DNA of 64,000 bases, taken from assembly GCA_016788635.1 (NCBI GenBank), contig JAEUSU010000020.1, forward strand, positions 1-64,000, given 5' to 3'. The position numbers and the translations under genes are program-made. Source of the stretch: Flavobacteriales bacterium (GTDB lineage Bacteria > Bacteroidota > Bacteroidia > Flavobacteriales_F > PHOS-HE28). Under the pieces are notes generated by a model. That model was not told the origin of the DNA. It did no database searches and worked only from the letters and a program-made list of their open reading frames with translations. Positions 48,696 to 58,257 of the stretch are shown here, one piece after another (positions within the stretch are counted from its first letter, which is position 1; each line of letters begins with the position of its first letter).

Positions 48696-49832
48696 TCAGG
48701 CGTGCTGCATTTTCGGCCGTCCGGCCGGGTGGTGCTCCTTCATATGCTGAACGAACTGATCGAAGAGGTAGCGAGCGTCCAGCGGACCGGGCGAGGCCTC
48801 GGGGTGGTATTGCACGCTGAAGACAGGGCGGCCTTTCAGGCGGATACCGGCCACGCTGTGGTCGTTCAGGTGCACGTGCGTGATCTCCACGCCTTTGTTT
48901 TTCTCCGCGTCGGCGCGGGTCACGTTGAAGCCGTGGTTCTGGCTGGTCACTTCATTGTGTCCGGTCACCAGGTTCTTGATCGGGTGGTTGATGCCGCGGT
49001 GGCCGTGGTGCATCTTCTCGGTGCCGATGCCCTGGCTTTCGGCGAGCAGCTGGTGGCCCAGGCATATGCCGAAGACGGGCAGGCCGGTGTCCACGATCTC
49101 CTTCACGAGCTTCACGCTGGTGGGCATGGCGGCGGGATCACCGGGGCCGTTGCTGAGCATGAAGCCGTCCGGTTTCCAGGACAGCATTTCGGCCAGCGGG
49201 CTCACCATGGGGAACACGCGCACCACGCAGCCGCGTTCGGTGAGGCAGCGTACGATGTTGGTCTTCACACCGAAGTCCACCAGCGCCACGCGGTGCGCCG
49301 CGCCTTCATCGCCCATGGTGTACGGGGCACGGGTGCTCACTGTGCTGCTCAGTTCCAGGCCGGCCATGTCGGGCGCTACGGCAAGGAGCTCCTTCAGCCT
49401 TTTGAGTTCCATCTCGGTGCTGCTGATCAGGGCGTTCTGGGCGCCGTGGTCGCGGATGTGGCGCACCAGCTTGCGCGTGTCGATGTCGCTGATGCCGGTG
49501 ATGCCGTGCTTGATCAGAAAGTCATTGAGCGAGCCGCTGCCGCCCGGACGGCTCCAGGTGTCACTGAACTTCTTCACCACAAGCCCGGCGATCTGCACGG
49601 CGCCGCTCTCCACCTCCTCGTCCTTCACGCCGTAGTTGCCCACGTGTGCGGTGGCCATGGTCATGATCTGGCCCTTGTAGCTGGGGTCGGTGAAGATCTC
49701 CTGGTAGCCGGTCATGCCGGTGTTGAAGCAGATCTCGCCAGTGGCGATGCCCGGCGCTCCGATGGCGCGGCCCTCGAACAGGGTGCCGTCAGCCAGGAGC
49801 AGCAGGGCGGGGGGGCGTTGGGTGATCAGCAT
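48696..49832 (-). CDS. carA: Carbamoyl-phosphate synthase small subunit
   Basis: CarA (378 residues) is the glutaminase subunit that feeds ammonia to CarB for arginine and pyrimidine synthesis. The N-terminal half has LADGTLFEGRAIGAPG and CFNTGMTGYQEIFTDPSYKGQI; the C-terminal class I amidotransferase has the nucleophile Cys in FGICLGHQLLAES and His-Glu in FSVQYHPEASPG. The start at 49832 fits the family and lies 7 bases behind a TACTTTTG box; the open frame extends to 50087 through the rplQ terminator. carB is not adjacent. Confidence 0.96.
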   Translation of the reverse strand: MLITQRPPALLLLADGTLFEGRAIGAPGIATGEICFNTGMTGYQEIFTDPSYKGQIMTMATAHVGNYGVKDEEVESGAVQIAGLVVKKFSDTWSRPGGSGSLNDFLIKHGITGISDIDTRKLVRHIRDHGAQNALISSTEMELKRLKELLAVAPDMAGLELSSTVSTRAPYTMGDEGAAHRVALVDFGVKTNIVRCLTERGCVVRVFPMVSPLAEMLSWKPDGFMLSNGPGDPAAMPTSVKLVKEIVDTGLPVFGICLGHQLLAESQGIGTEKMHHGHRGINHPIKNLVTGHNEVTSQNHGFNVTRADAEKNKGVEITHVHLNDHSVAGIRLKGRPVFSVQYHPEASPGPLDARYLFDQFVQHMKEHHPAGRPKMQHA

Positions 49833-49839
49833 GCGGCGG

Positions 49840-49847
49840 CAAAAGTA
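49840..49847 (-). promoter_or_regulatory. Possible -7 box for carA (TACTTTTG)
   Basis: TACTTTTG on the minus strand matches TAnnTTTG exactly and lies 7 bases before the carA ATG, directly after the T-tract of the rplQ terminator. Transcription would begin at about the start codon. Confidence 0.5.
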
Positions 49848-49856
49848 TCCCTGTGG

Positions 49857-49885
49857 AAAAAAGAAGAGGCGCCTTGCAGCGCCTC
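49857..49885 (-). terminator. Intrinsic terminator after rplQ
   Basis: GAGGCGC/GCGCCTC (49866-49872 and 49879-49885) form a 7-base stem with a 6-base loop, followed on the minus strand by TTCTTTTTT. It marks the end of the ribosomal operon. Confidence 0.85.
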
Positions 49886-49911
49886 GTTCTTCACAGATGT
49901 TGAAAGGTGCG

Positions 49912-50403
49912 TCATTCGCCCTTGGTCTCAGCGGTGTCCTCCGCCTTCGCTTCAGGGGTGGCTTTGGCCTTCGCACCCGGGCTGCGGCGGCTGCGGCGGG
50001 TCTTTTTCGCCTCGGCACCGGCGCCGGTCTCCTTCTTGTACACCTCGTTGAAGTCGACGAGTTCGATGAGGGCCATCTCGCTGGCATCGCCCAGGCGGTT
50101 GCCCAGCTTCAGGATGCGCGTGTAGCCTCCTGAGCGTTCGGCGATCTTCGGCGCCACGTCGCGGAACAGGACAGCGGTGGCCTCCTTGTTCTGCAGGTAG
50201 CTGAAGACGATGCGGCGGCTGTGGGTGCTGTCCGTCTTGCTCTTGGTGAGGATGGGCTCCACGAAGCGGCGCAGGGCGCGGGCCTTGGCCAGGGTGGTCT
50301 CGATGCGCTTGTGTGCGATCAGGCTCGCGGCCATGTTGCTCAGCAGCGCTTCGCGGTGGGCCTTCTTGCGGCCGAGCGCGTTGTTCTTGTTCCCGTGTCT
50401 CAT
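49912..50403 (-). CDS. rplQ: Ribosomal protein L17
   Basis: L17 (163 residues from the ATG at 50403) is a large-subunit protein near the tunnel exit. The conserved N-terminus [24 protein letters not shown] and the helical [21 protein letters not shown] are present. The C-terminal ~45 residues form a charged Lys/Ala/Glu tail beyond the usual E. coli length of 127. It is the last gene of the cluster and ends at an intrinsic terminator. Confidence 0.96.
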   Translation of the reverse strand: MRHGNKNNALGRKKAHREALLSNMAASLIAHKRIETTLAKARALRRFVEPILTKSKTDSTHSRRIVFSYLQNKEATAVLFRDVAPKIAERSGGYTRILKLGNRLGDASEMALIELVDFNEVYKKETGAGAEAKKTRRSRRSPGAKAKATPEAKAEDTAETKGE

Positions 50404-50406
50404 AGT

Positions 50407-50488
50407 GTTCGATGTTGCTGGTTGGTGGTTGACCCTCGGTTGGGGGTCGGAGTTCAACCCTCAACCCGTTCAACCTTCAACCATCAAC
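50407..50488. repeat. GGTTGNN/CAACCNN heptad inverted repeat between rpoA and rplQ
   Basis: The left arm has GGTTGGTGGTTGACC and GGTTGGGGG; the right arm has CAACCCTCAACCCGTTCAACC and further CAACC units at seven-base pitch. The segment fills the spacer inside the ribosomal operon and can fold into an imperfect hairpin. Confidence 0.75.
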
Positions 50489-50489
50489 C

Positions 50490-51482
50490 TTACTCCTTGT
50501 CCAGCTTGTACTTGGTCACGTTCATACCGAAGCTCAGGCCCTTGTTCTCCACGAGGTCCTCGAGCTCGGTGAGGCTCTTCTTGCCGAAGTTGCGGAACTT
50601 CAGAAGGTCGTTCTTGTTGTAGGCCACCAGGTCGCCGAGGGTCTCGATGTCGGCGGCCTTCAGGCAGTTCAGCGCACGCACGCTCAGGTCCATGTCCACC
50701 AGTTTGGTCTTCAGGAGCTGACGCATGTGCAAGCTGGTCTCGTCGAACTCCTCCTCGGGCACCCGCTCCTCGATCTCCAGGCTGATGCGTTCATCGCTGA
50801 ACAGCATGAAGTGGTGTATGAGGATCTTGGCGGCCTCCTGCAGTGCGTTCTTCGGGTTGATGGAACCGTCGGTCACCACTTCGATGGTGAGCTTTTCGTA
50901 ATCGGTCTTCTGCTCCACACGGGTGTTCTCCACGGTGTACTTCACGTTCTTGATGGGCGTGAAGATGCTGTCGATGAAGATGGTGCCCACGGGCGCGCCC
51001 TCCACCTTGTTCTCGTCGGCGGGCACGTAGCCGCGGCCCTTGCCCACGGAGAGCTCGATGGTGAGCTTCACATTGCCCTCGAGGTGGGCGATGACGAGCT
51101 CGGGGTTGAGCACCTGAAAGCCGGTGGTGTGCTTGCCGATGTCACCGGCGGTGAAGGTGTCCTTGCCGGTGAGGGTGAAGGAGACCTTTTCGGTGCTCAC
51201 ATCCTCCAGCTGGCGGCGGAACCGCACCTGCTTGAGGTTGAGGATGATCTCCGTGGTGTCCTCGATCACACCCTTGATGGTGCTGAACTCATGGTCCACC
51301 CCGTCGATGCGCAGGGCGGTGATGGCGTAGCCCTCCAGGCTGGAGAGCAGGATGCGGCGCAGGGCGTTGCCGATGGTGATGCCGTAGCCGGGCTCGAGGG
51401 GACGGAATTCGAAGGAGCCGCGCTTGTCGTCGCTCTCGATCATCGTCACCTTGTCGGGCCGCTGGAAGTCAAGGATGGGCAT
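50490..51482 (-). CDS. rpoA: RNA polymerase alpha subunit
   Basis: RpoA (330 residues) nucleates RNA polymerase assembly. The N-terminal domain has [30 protein letters not shown], and the C-terminal DNA- and activator-binding domain has [37 protein letters not shown]. The start [12 protein letters not shown] at 51482 matches the family; the open frame extends to 51782. Length matches the usual ~330. It lies after rpsD, separated by a heptad-like GT-rich spacer. Confidence 0.97.
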   Translation of the reverse strand: MPILDFQRPDKVTMIESDDKRGSFEFRPLEPGYGITIGNALRRILLSSLEGYAITALRIDGVDHEFSTIKGVIEDTTEIILNLKQVRFRRQLEDVSTEKVSFTLTGKDTFTAGDIGKHTTGFQVLNPELVIAHLEGNVKLTIELSVGKGRGYVPADENKVEGAPVGTIFIDSIFTPIKNVKYTVENTRVEQKTDYEKLTIEVVTDGSINPKNALQEAAKILIHHFMLFSDERISLEIEERVPEEEFDETSLHMRQLLKTKLVDMDLSVRALNCLKAADIETLGDLVAYNKNDLLKFRNFGKKSLTELEDLVENKGLSFGMNVTKYKLDKE

Positions 51483-51535
51483 GGTGGGTTGATAGTTGTT
51501 CGTTGTCCGTTGTTCGTGGTCAGTGGTCCTTGTCC
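51483..51535. repeat. GTTGTNC-type heptad spacer between rpsD and rpoA
   Basis: Loose GTTG units (GTTGATAGTTGTTCGTTGTC, then CGTTGTTCGTGGTCAGTGG) recur at about seven-base pitch. It has no long complementary arm. Confidence 0.5.
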
Positions 51536-51585
51536 GGTGATCTTCCCAGTGCCGCCTGACCACGGCCTCCGGGTACACTTCAAGC

Positions 51586-52191
51586 TTACTTGCTGTACAG
51601 TTCCACGATGAGTTGCTCGCGGATGTTCTCCGGGATCTGCGCGCGCTGGGGCAGGGCGATGATCTTGCCGGACATTTGGGAGCCATCCCACTCGAGCCAG
51701 TCGAAGCGCTTGCTGCTGGTGGCCACGCTGTTGGTGATGGTCTCCAGGGAGCGGCTGCGCTGGCGCACGGCCACCACATCACCGGGGCGGAGGGTGAAGC
51801 TGGGCACGTTCACCACGTCACCGTTCACAGTGATGTGGCCGTGGCTCACCAGCTGGCGTGCGGCGCGGCGGGTGGGGGCGATGCCCAGACGGTACACCGT
51901 GTTGTCCACGCGCGTTTCGCACAACTGGAGGAGCACCTCACCGGTGATGCCTTTGCGGCTGGCGGCCGTGGCGAACATTTTCTGGAACTGGCGCTCCAGG
52001 ATGCCATAGGTGTATTTCGCTTTCTGCTTTTCCTGCAGCTGCACGCTGTATTCGCTCTGCTTGCCGCGGCGCTTGTTGGGGCCGTGCTGGCCGGGGGAAT
52101 AGGGCTTGCGCTCCATCCACTTGTCGTCCCGCAGGATCGGCTCCTTGAATTTGCGGGCGATGCGGGTCTTTGGTCCTGTGTATCGTGCCAT
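51586..52191 (-). CDS. rpsD: Ribosomal protein S4
   Basis: S4 (201 residues) binds 16S rRNA early in small-subunit assembly. The N-terminus [18 protein letters not shown] and the S4 RNA-binding domain ([34 protein letters not shown]) are clear. No N-terminal zinc knuckle cysteines are seen, so this is the zinc-free form. Part of the alpha-operon order S13-S11-S4-rpoA-L17. Confidence 0.97.
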   Translation of the reverse strand: MARYTGPKTRIARKFKEPILRDDKWMERKPYSPGQHGPNKRRGKQSEYSVQLQEKQKAKYTYGILERQFQKMFATAASRKGITGEVLLQLCETRVDNTVYRLGIAPTRRAARQLVSHGHITVNGDVVNVPSFTLRPGDVVAVRQRSRSLETITNSVATSSKRFDWLEWDGSQMSGKIIALPQRAQIPENIREQLIVELYSK

Positions 52192-52274
52192 GGTTATTCA
52201 GTTTGGGTGCGGCCTTGTGCTTTCCGCACCAACAACGGAGCACGCGTCCTTCGCGCTCCTACGGTTGGGTTTGA

Positions 52275-52685
52275 TTATACGCGGCGCTTTTTGGGTGGAC
52301 GGCAGCCGTTGTGGGGAAGCGGGGTGACATCGACGATCTCGGTGACCTCGATGCCGCTGTTGTGCAGGGCGCGGATGGCGCTCTCCCGTCCGCTGCCAGG
52401 GCCGCGGACGTAGACCTTCACCTTGCGCAGCCCCATTTCGTGGGCCTCGCGTGCGGCCTCCTCGGCGCTCACCTGGCCGGCATACGGGGTGTTCTTCTTG
52501 CTGCCGCGGAAGCCCATCTTGCCGGCGCTGCACCAGCTGATCACCTCGCCCTTGTTGTTGGTGAGGGATACGATGATGTTATTGAAGCTGGCCTGGATGT
52601 GGGCCTGCCCGAAGGCCTCCACATGCACGACCTTCTTCTTCTTCTTGCCGGCGGCGGCGCCGCCCTTGTTCTCCTGCTTTGCCAT
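52275..52685 (-). CDS. rpsK: Ribosomal protein S11
   Basis: S11 (136 residues) lines the platform of the small subunit. Conserved parts are [43 protein letters not shown] and the C-terminal [17 protein letters not shown]. An N-terminal Gly/Lys-rich stretch ([13 protein letters not shown]) precedes the domain. It lies between rpsM and rpsD. Confidence 0.97.
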   Translation of the reverse strand: MAKQENKGGAAAGKKKKKVVHVEAFGQAHIQASFNNIIVSLTNNKGEVISWCSAGKMGFRGSKKNTPYAGQVSAEEAAREAHEMGLRKVKVYVRGPGSGRESAIRALHNSGIEVTEIVDVTPLPHNGCRPPKKRRV

Positions 52686-52760
52686 TGTTTTCAGTTGTCG
52701 GTTGTCCGTTGTCCGTTGTCAGTAGTTGCCCACTGGCAACAGTCAACTGTCAACTGAGTC
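52686..52760. repeat. GTTGTC/CAACTG heptad palindrome between rpsM and rpsK
   Basis: GTTGTC repeats at seven-base pitch on the left (GTTGTCGGTTGTCCGTTGTC) face CAACTG repeats on the right (GTCAACTGTCAACTG), so the spacer is an imperfect inverted repeat. The sequence differs from the GGTTG family but has the same period. Confidence 0.65.
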
Positions 52761-52762
52761 AT

Positions 52763-53140
52763 TTACTTGGTCGCTTTCTTCTTGTTGGCCACGGTCTTGC
52801 GCTTGCCCTTGCGGGTGCGGGCGTTGGTGCGGGTGCGCTGGCCGCGCACGGGCATGCCGCTGCGGTGGCGCTGGCCGCGGTAGCAGCCAATGTCCAGCAG
52901 GCGCTTGATGTTCAGCTGGGTCTCGCTGCGTAGTGCACCCTCGACCTTCACATGGTCGTTGATGAACTGGCGGATGTGGCCCTGCTCCTCGTCGCTCCAG
53001 TCGTCCACGCGCTTGTCCGGGTCCACGCCGGCCTTCTCCAGGATCTCCAGCGCCGTGCTGCGGCCGATGCCGTAGATGTACGTGAGGCCTATCGCCCCGC
53101 GCTTGTTCTTTGGTAGGTCAATACCTGCTATACGTGCCAT
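52763..53140 (-). CDS. rpsM: Ribosomal protein S13
   Basis: S13 (125 residues) sits in the small-subunit head. [25 protein letters not shown] and the C-terminal [26 protein letters not shown] are typical. It follows rpmJ and precedes rpsK; the ATG at 53140 is 13 bases past the rpmJ stop. Confidence 0.97.
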   Translation of the reverse strand: MARIAGIDLPKNKRGAIGLTYIYGIGRSTALEILEKAGVDPDKRVDDWSDEEQGHIRQFINDHVKVEGALRSETQLNIKRLLDIGCYRGQRHRSGMPVRGQRTRTNARTRKGKRKTVANKKKATK

Positions 53141-53153
53141 GGTCGTGCGGTTA

Positions 53154-53270
53154 TCAGCCCTGACGCTGCTTGAACTTCGGGTTCTTCTTGTTGATGACGT
53201 AAAGGCGCCCCTTGCGACGGACGATCTTGCAGTCCGCCGAGCGCTTCTTAATGGATGCCCGGATCTTCAT
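53154..53270 (-). CDS. rpmJ: Ribosomal protein L36, zinc-ligand-poor form
   Basis: A 38-residue protein reads [20 protein letters not shown] then [18 protein letters not shown] and is L36. The zinc ligands of the E. coli protein (C11, C14, C27, H33) are Ser, Cys, Asn and Phe here, so only one is kept and the protein cannot bind zinc the usual way. Between infA and rpsM, as expected. Confidence 0.96.
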   Translation of the reverse strand: MKIRASIKKRSADCKIVRRKGRLYVINKKNPKFKQRQG

Positions 53271-53286
53271 GGGTGCCTTGGTTCTT

Positions 53287-53508
53287 TTAGCTCTTGTACC
53301 GGAAGCTGATGCGGCCCTTGGTGAGGTCGTAGGGGGACATTTCCACCTTCACCTTGTCGCCCGGCAGTATCCGGATGTAGTTCATTCTCATCTTCCCGGA
53401 AATGTGCGCCGTGATGACGTGGCCGTTCTCCAGCTCCACGCGGAACATGGCATTGCTCAGCGCCTCTTTGATGACGCCGTCCTGCTCGATGTTCCCCGAC
53501 TTGCTCAT
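53287..53508 (-). CDS. infA: Translation initiation factor IF-1
   Basis: IF-1 (73 residues) occupies the small-subunit A site during initiation. The single OB fold is shown by [61 protein letters not shown], written here in overlapping family blocks; the core is [16 protein letters not shown]. It lies 16 bases upstream of rpmJ and after map. Confidence 0.97.
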   Translation of the reverse strand: MSKSGNIEQDGVIKEALSNAMFRVELENGHVITAHISGKMRMNYIRILPGDKVKVEMSPYDLTKGRISFRYKS

Positions 53509-53560
53509 TCCGTTCGTTCTGTTCTTGTTCCGTTTATGACTTGTCCTGTTCTCCTTCCTT

Positions 53561-54361
53561 TCATGCCAGCGCCATGTGCCTTGCCTTCAGCACATCTTCG
53601 ATGTAGCTGAACGTGGAAAGGACCTCGGCTTGGCCGCTGCGCACCGCAACGGTGTGCTCGAAATGGGCGCTGGGTTTCGCATCACGCGTGCTGATCGTCC
53701 AGCCGTCGTCATGCTGCACCACCTCTTTCACACCCATGTTGATCATGGGCTCGATGGCGATCACCATGCCTTCGTGCAGGCGGGCGCCCTGTCCGCGCCG
53801 GCCGTAGTTGGGCACTTCAGGCGGTTCGTGCAGCTTGCGCCCCACGCCGTGCCCCACCAGTTCGCGCACCACGCCGTAACCGTTGCTTTCGGCGTGGTGC
53901 TGGATGGCGTACCCGATATCGCCCGTGCGGTTATTGGCCACCGCCTGGTCGATGCCAAGCTGGAGGCATTCGCGCGTCACCTGCAGCAGCTGCTTCACGG
54001 GCTCGGCCACTTCGCCCACCATGAAGGTGTAGGCGCTGTCGCCATAGAACGCGTTCATCAGCACGCCGCAGTCGATGCTGGCGATGTCGCCATCGCGCAA
54101 CACCCGGTCGCCCGGCAATCCATGCACCACCTGCTCGTTCACGCTGATGAGCAGCGTGCTGGGGCAGCCGTACAGGCCTTTGAAGCCCGGCACCGCCCCG
54201 TGGTCGCGGATGAACTGTTCCGCCAGGCGGTCCAGGTCTCCGGTGCGCACTCCGGGGCCGATGGCACGTGCCACTTCGGCCAAGGTCCTTCCAACAAGCA
54301 AAGAACTCTCCCTCACCAACGCGATCTCGTCATCGCTGAGACGAACCGTGGATCTCCCCAT
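53561..54361 (-). CDS. map: Methionine aminopeptidase, type I
   Basis: Map (266 residues) removes the initiator methionine. Metal ligands are in [19 protein letters not shown] (two Asp), [18 protein letters not shown] (His), [12 protein letters not shown] (Glu) and [10 protein letters not shown] (Glu). It starts 3 bases after the secY stop and is followed by infA. No adenylate kinase gene lies between secY and map. Confidence 0.96.
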   Translation of the reverse strand: MGRSTVRLSDDEIALVRESSLLVGRTLAEVARAIGPGVRTGDLDRLAEQFIRDHGAVPGFKGLYGCPSTLLISVNEQVVHGLPGDRVLRDGDIASIDCGVLMNAFYGDSAYTFMVGEVAEPVKQLLQVTRECLQLGIDQAVANNRTGDIGYAIQHHAESNGYGVVRELVGHGVGRKLHEPPEVPNYGRRGQGARLHEGMVIAIEPMINMGVKEVVQHDDGWTISTRDAKPSAHFEHTVAVRSGQAEVLSTFSYIEDVLKARHMALA

Positions 54362-54364
54362 GGT

Positions 54365-55693
54365 CTATCCCGCCATGCCATAAGCCGCACTTGTCCTACC
54401 CTTGATCCGGCCTGACTTCATCAGGCCGTCGTAATGCCGCATCAGCAGATGACTTTCGATCTGCTGCAAAGTGTCCAACAACACACCCACCATGATCAGC
54501 AGCGAGGTGCCGCCGAAGAACTGGGCGAAGCCCTGCTTGATGCCTCCCATGATGGCGAAGGCCGGCAGGATGGCGACGAGGCCCAGGAACACCGCGCCCG
54601 GCAGGGTGATGCGGCTCAGGAGCTCGTCGATGTGATCGGCGGTATGCTTGCCCGGCTTGATGCCCGGGATGAATCCGCCGTTGCGCTTCATGTCATCTGC
54701 CAGCTGGTTCGGATTCACCGTGATGGCCGTGTAGAAGTAGGTGAAGAGCACCACCATGAGGAAGAGGGTGAGGTTGTATCCCAGGCTCTCGTAGCGGCTG
54801 AATTGGAGCATCCACTGGGGGGGCTGCTCGAAGGCCTGCGACACATAAAGCGGGATGAGCACGATGGCCTGCGCGAAGATGATCGGCATCACCCCGGCGG
54901 CATTCACCTTCAGGGGGATGTAGTTGCGCACACCGCCGTACTGCTTGTTTCCCACCACACGCTTGGCGAACTGCACCGGAATGCGGCGCGTGCCCTGCAC
55001 GAGCAGGATGCAGCCGGCGATGATGAGCAGCCAGAGGACGATCTCCACCAGCAGCACCACCATGCCGCCACCACCGGGGCCCATACGCCCCACCACTTCC
55101 TGTGCGAAGCTCTGCGGCAGGCGGGCCAGAATGCCCACCATGATGATGAGGGAGATGCCATTGCCCAGGCCACGTTCCGTGATCCGCTCGCCCAGCCACA
55201 TCACGAAGAGGGTGGAGCAGGTGAGGATCACCGTGCTGGTGATCATCCAGAATTGCGGGTTGGCCACCTGGCGGGCGCTTTCGTCGATGGTGGTGTAGAT
55301 GTAGCCCGGGGCCTGGAAGATGCAGATGATGATGGTGAGGTAGCGCGTCCACTGGTTGATGCGGCGGCGTCCGCTCTCCTCCTTTTGCATCTTCTGGACC
55401 AGGGGCACGGCGATGCCCATCAGCTGCATGATGATGCTGGCACTGATGTACGGCATGATGCCGAGGGCGAAGATGCTGGCACGCGTGAAGGCGCCTCCGG
55501 TGAAGATGCTGAGCAGCTCCACCAGGCCTCCGCTGGCGCTCGAGGCGCTTTCCAAGCGTGCGCTGTCCACACCGGGCAGCACGATGAAGCTGCCGATGCG
55601 GTAGATCAGCAGCAGACCCAGCGTGATGAGGATGCGGTTGCGCAGTTCCTCGATGCGCCAGATGTTCTTGATCGTGGTGATCAGGCTCTTCAT
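54365..55693 (-). CDS. secY: Preprotein translocase subunit SecY
   Basis: SecY (442 residues) is the pore of the Sec translocon. Ten membrane segments are apparent, with plug-region text such as LLSIFTGGAFTRASIFALGIMPYISASIIMQL and the cytoplasmic loop VQGTRRIPVQFAKRVVG. Its ATG overlaps the rplO stop by one base (TGATG). Normal length. Confidence 0.97.
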   Translation of the reverse strand: MKSLITTIKNIWRIEELRNRILITLGLLLIYRIGSFIVLPGVDSARLESASSASGGLVELLSIFTGGAFTRASIFALGIMPYISASIIMQLMGIAVPLVQKMQKEESGRRRINQWTRYLTIIICIFQAPGYIYTTIDESARQVANPQFWMITSTVILTCSTLFVMWLGERITERGLGNGISLIIMVGILARLPQSFAQEVVGRMGPGGGGMVVLLVEIVLWLLIIAGCILLVQGTRRIPVQFAKRVVGNKQYGGVRNYIPLKVNAAGVMPIIFAQAIVLIPLYVSQAFEQPPQWMLQFSRYESLGYNLTLFLMVVLFTYFYTAITVNPNQLADDMKRNGGFIPGIKPGKHTADHIDELLSRITLPGAVFLGLVAILPAFAIMGGIKQGFAQFFGGTSLLIMVGVLLDTLQQIESHLLMRHYDGLMKSGRIKGRTSAAYGMAG

Positions 55694-56145
55694 CAGCGGT
55701 TCACGATCTCGGTCGTTCCTCCTTTTGCTTCAATGGCGGCCTTGGCGGTGGCGCTGAAGGCGTGGGCCTTCACCTCCACACCGGCCTTCAGGTCGCCACG
55801 TCCCAGCACCTTCACCAGGTCGTTCTTGCCGATCAGGCCGTTCTCCCGCATCACGGTGGGGTCGATGGCCTTCACTCCGCGTTTGTCGATCAGGGCCTGG
55901 AGGGCGTCCAGGTTGATGCCCTTGTACTCCACGCGGGTGGGGTTGGTGAAGCCGAACTTGGGCACGCGACGCACCAGGGGCATCTGGCCGCCTTCGAAGC
56001 CACGCTTGCTGCTGTAGCCGCTGCGGCTTTTGGCGCCCTTGTGTCCGCGCGTGCTGGTGCCGCCGCGGCCGCTGCCCTGGCCACGGCCCAGGCGCTTGTT
56101 CGTCTTGGTGGAGCCCTTGGCGGGCTTGAGGTTGCTCAGGTCCAT
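55693..56145 (-). CDS. rplO: Ribosomal protein L15
   Basis: L15 (150 residues) starts MDLSNLKPAKGSTKTNKRLG with the Gly/Arg-rich GRGQGSGRGGTSTRGHKG stretch that enters the large-subunit core. The C-terminal half has GVEVKAHAFSATAKAAIEAKGG. The open frame upstream to 56307 is not conserved. It overlaps secY by one base. Confidence 0.97.
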   Translation of the reverse strand: MDLSNLKPAKGSTKTNKRLGRGQGSGRGGTSTRGHKGAKSRSGYSSKRGFEGGQMPLVRRVPKFGFTNPTRVEYKGINLDALQALIDKRGVKAIDPTVMRENGLIGKNDLVKVLGRGDLKAGVEVKAHAFSATAKAAIEAKGGTTEIVNR

Positions 56146-56165
56146 CGGAATGCGTTGTAAGGGTG

Positions 56166-56348
56166 TCAGGCCTGTTCTTCGACCCGCACCAGGTGTTCCA
56201 CTTTCTTCACCATCCCGCGGATCTGCGGGGTGGCGTTCAATTCGTTGCGCTTGCCGATCCGGCCCAGGCCCAGGGCACGCAGGGTGTCCTTCTGGCGCTT
56301 GGGGCACTTGATCTGGCTGCTGGTCTGCGTGATGATGATCTTGCTCAT
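56166..56348 (-). CDS. rpmD: Ribosomal protein L30
   Basis: L30 (60 residues from 56348) has IIITQTSSQIKCPKRQKDTL and NATPQIRGMVKKVEHLVRVEE, typical of the short bacterial form. An upstream ATG at 56429 in the frame is inside rpsE and was not used. It sits between rpsE and rplO. Confidence 0.96.
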   Translation of the reverse strand: MSKIIITQTSSQIKCPKRQKDTLRALGLGRIGKRNELNATPQIRGMVKKVEHLVRVEEQA

Positions 56349-56370
56349 GGCTTCAGTGGCCTTGGGCGGC

Positions 56371-56889
56371 TCAGCCGTTGAATACTTTCTTAAGGTCCAC
56401 CCCGCGTTGACGGGCCACACTGCTGGCATCGCGCATGTTCGTGAGCGCTTCGATGGTGGCCTTCACCACATTGTGCGGGTTGCTGCTGCCTTTGCTCTTG
56501 GCCAGCACATCGGTGATGCCGACGCTCTCGAGCACGGCGCGCATGGCACCCCCTGCGATCACACCCGTACCGTGGGCGGCGGGCTTCAGCAGCACGCGGG
56601 CACCGGCGAACTTGCCGTCCTGTGTGTGGGGGATGGTGCCTTTGCGCACAGGCACCTTCACCAGGTTCTTCTTGGCATCGTCGATGCCCTTGGCAATGGC
56701 CTCCTGCACTTCCTTGGCCTTGCCCAGGCCGTGGCCCACCACACCGTTCTCGTTACCCACCACCACAATGGCGGCGAAGGTGAAGGTGCGGCCGCCTTTG
56801 GTGACCTTGGTGACGCGGTTGAGCGCGACGAGCTTGTCCTTGAGCTCGAGATCGCTGCTCTTGACCTTGTTGACGTTCGTTTCAGACAT
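56371..56889 (-). CDS. rpsE: Ribosomal protein S5
   Basis: S5 (172 residues) supports decoding accuracy. The double-stranded RNA-binding domain is shown by [20 protein letters not shown] and [15 protein letters not shown]; the C-terminal domain by [20 protein letters not shown]. It follows rplR and precedes rpmD. Confidence 0.97.
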   Translation of the reverse strand: MSETNVNKVKSSDLELKDKLVALNRVTKVTKGGRTFTFAAIVVVGNENGVVGHGLGKAKEVQEAIAKGIDDAKKNLVKVPVRKGTIPHTQDGKFAGARVLLKPAAHGTGVIAGGAMRAVLESVGITDVLAKSKGSSNPHNVVKATIEALTNMRDASSVARQRGVDLKKVFNG

Positions 56890-56902
56890 GGGTGCGTGCG
56901 GA

Positions 56903-57256
56903 TCAGAAGTTGAGGCCGGCCTCGCGGGCGGCTTCGGCCAGCGCCTTCACGCGGCCATGGTAGAGGTAACCGTTGCGGTCGAAGACCACCTTTTCGATGC
57001 CTGCGGCCTTCGCCTTTTCGGCGATGGCGCGGCCCACTTCGCGCGCCTGGTCCATGCCGGCGGCGCCGTGCGCCTTGGGGTCCTTCAGCGAAGAGGCGCT
57101 CGCCAGCGTGCGGCCTTCTTCGTCGTTGATGATCTGGACGTAGATGTCCTTGTTGCTGCGGTACACCGATAGGCGTGGCCGGTCCGTGGTGCCGTTCACC
57201 GTGCGGCGAACGCGGTGCTTGATGCGGATGCGGCTCTGGGTTTTGCTGAATGCCAT
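56903..57256 (-). CDS. rplR: Ribosomal protein L18
   Basis: L18 (117 residues) binds 5S r[38 protein letters not shown] and [26 protein letters not shown] are typical; the former motif is quoted in part as [14 protein letters not shown]. Same length as the E. coli protein. Confidence 0.97.
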   Translation of the reverse strand: MAFSKTQSRIRIKHRVRRTVNGTTDRPRLSVYRSNKDIYVQIINDEEGRTLASASSLKDPKAHGAAGMDQAREVGRAIAEKAKAAGIEKVVFDRNGYLYHGRVKALAEAAREAGLNF

Positions 57257-57265
57257 GGCAGTTGC

Positions 57266-57823
57266 TTATTTGCTCGCGGCAGCCTTACCGGCCTTGCGGC
57301 GTACTTGTTCACCCACGAAGCGGATACCCTTGCCTTTGTATGGCTCGGGCTTGCGCAGGCTGCGGATCTTGGCGGCCACCTGTCCGAGGAGCTGCTTGTC
57401 AGCGCTCTCCATGCGGATGATGGGGTTCTTCCCCTTCTCCTGCGCGGCGGTCACCTTGATCTCCTGCGGCAGTTCGAAGGCCACCTGGTGGCTGAAGCCG
57501 AGCGCCAGTTGCAGTTGCTGGCCCTTTACGGTGGCGCGGTAACCCACCCCCACCAGTTCCTGTTGCACCACGAAACCGTCCGTCACCCCCTTCACCATAT
57601 TGGCGAGGAGTGCGCGGTACAGCCCATGCATGGCGCGGTGCGGCTTCGCGTCGCTGGGGCGTTCCACCGTCACGGTGGTGCCATCCAGCTTCACCGAAAT
57701 GGCCGGGTCGATGGTTTGGACGAGGGTGCCCTTGGGCCCCTTCACCGTCACCACGTTCTTGTCGCTGATGGTGATCTGGGCCCCTTTGGGAACCTCGATC
57801 GGTGCTTTTCCAATGCGTGACAT
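57266..57823 (-). CDS. rplF: Ribosomal protein L6
   Basis: L6 (185 residues) has two tandem similar domains. SRIGKAPIEVPKGAQITI opens the first, and VKGVTDGFVVQQELVGVGYR and KPEPYKGKGIRFVGEQVRRK mark the second. It lies between rpsH and rplR. Confidence 0.97.
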   Translation of the reverse strand: MSRIGKAPIEVPKGAQITISDKNVVTVKGPKGTLVQTIDPAISVKLDGTTVTVERPSDAKPHRAMHGLYRALLANMVKGVTDGFVVQQELVGVGYRATVKGQQLQLALGFSHQVAFELPQEIKVTAAQEKGKNPIIRMESADKQLLGQVAAKIRSLRKPEPYKGKGIRFVGEQVRRKAGKAAASK

Positions 57824-57843
57824 CGTTCGCTCGTTTTACCGGA

Positions 57844-58242
57844 TCAGCTCACGTAACAGATCACTTCTCCACCCACACCAAGCTGGCGGGCCTCCTTGTC
57901 GGTAAGCACACCCTTGCTGGTGCTCACGATGGCCACACCCAGGCCGTTGAGCACGCGGGGCAGCTCGGTGGCATGCGCGTACTGGCGCAGGCCGGGGGTG
58001 CTCACGCGCTTCAGGTCGCGGATGGCGCTGGAGCGGGTCTGCGGATCGTATTTCAGGGCGATCTTGATCAGGCCCTGTTTGCCGTCCTCCACCAGTTTGT
58101 AGCTGAGGATGTAACCCTTGTCATAGAGGATCCGCGTGATGTCCTTTTTCAGGCCGCTGGCGGGCACCTCCACGGTGCGCTTGCGCGCCATGATGGCATT
58201 GCGCAGGCGGGTGAGGTAATCGGCGATGGGATCGGTGGTCAT
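57844..58242 (-). CDS. rpsH: Ribosomal protein S8
   Basis: S8 (132 residues) binds central-domain 16S r[23 protein letters not shown] and [20 protein letters not shown] are conserved. In E. coli it is also the translational regulator of the spc operon; I cannot see the target site here. Confidence 0.97.
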   Translation of the reverse strand: MTTDPIADYLTRLRNAIMARKRTVEVPASGLKKDITRILYDKGYILSYKLVEDGKQGLIKIALKYDPQTRSSAIRDLKRVSTPGLRQYAHATELPRVLNGLGVAIVSTSKGVLTDKEARQLGVGGEVICYVS

Positions 58243-58257
58243 GGTCGTGATGCGTTA

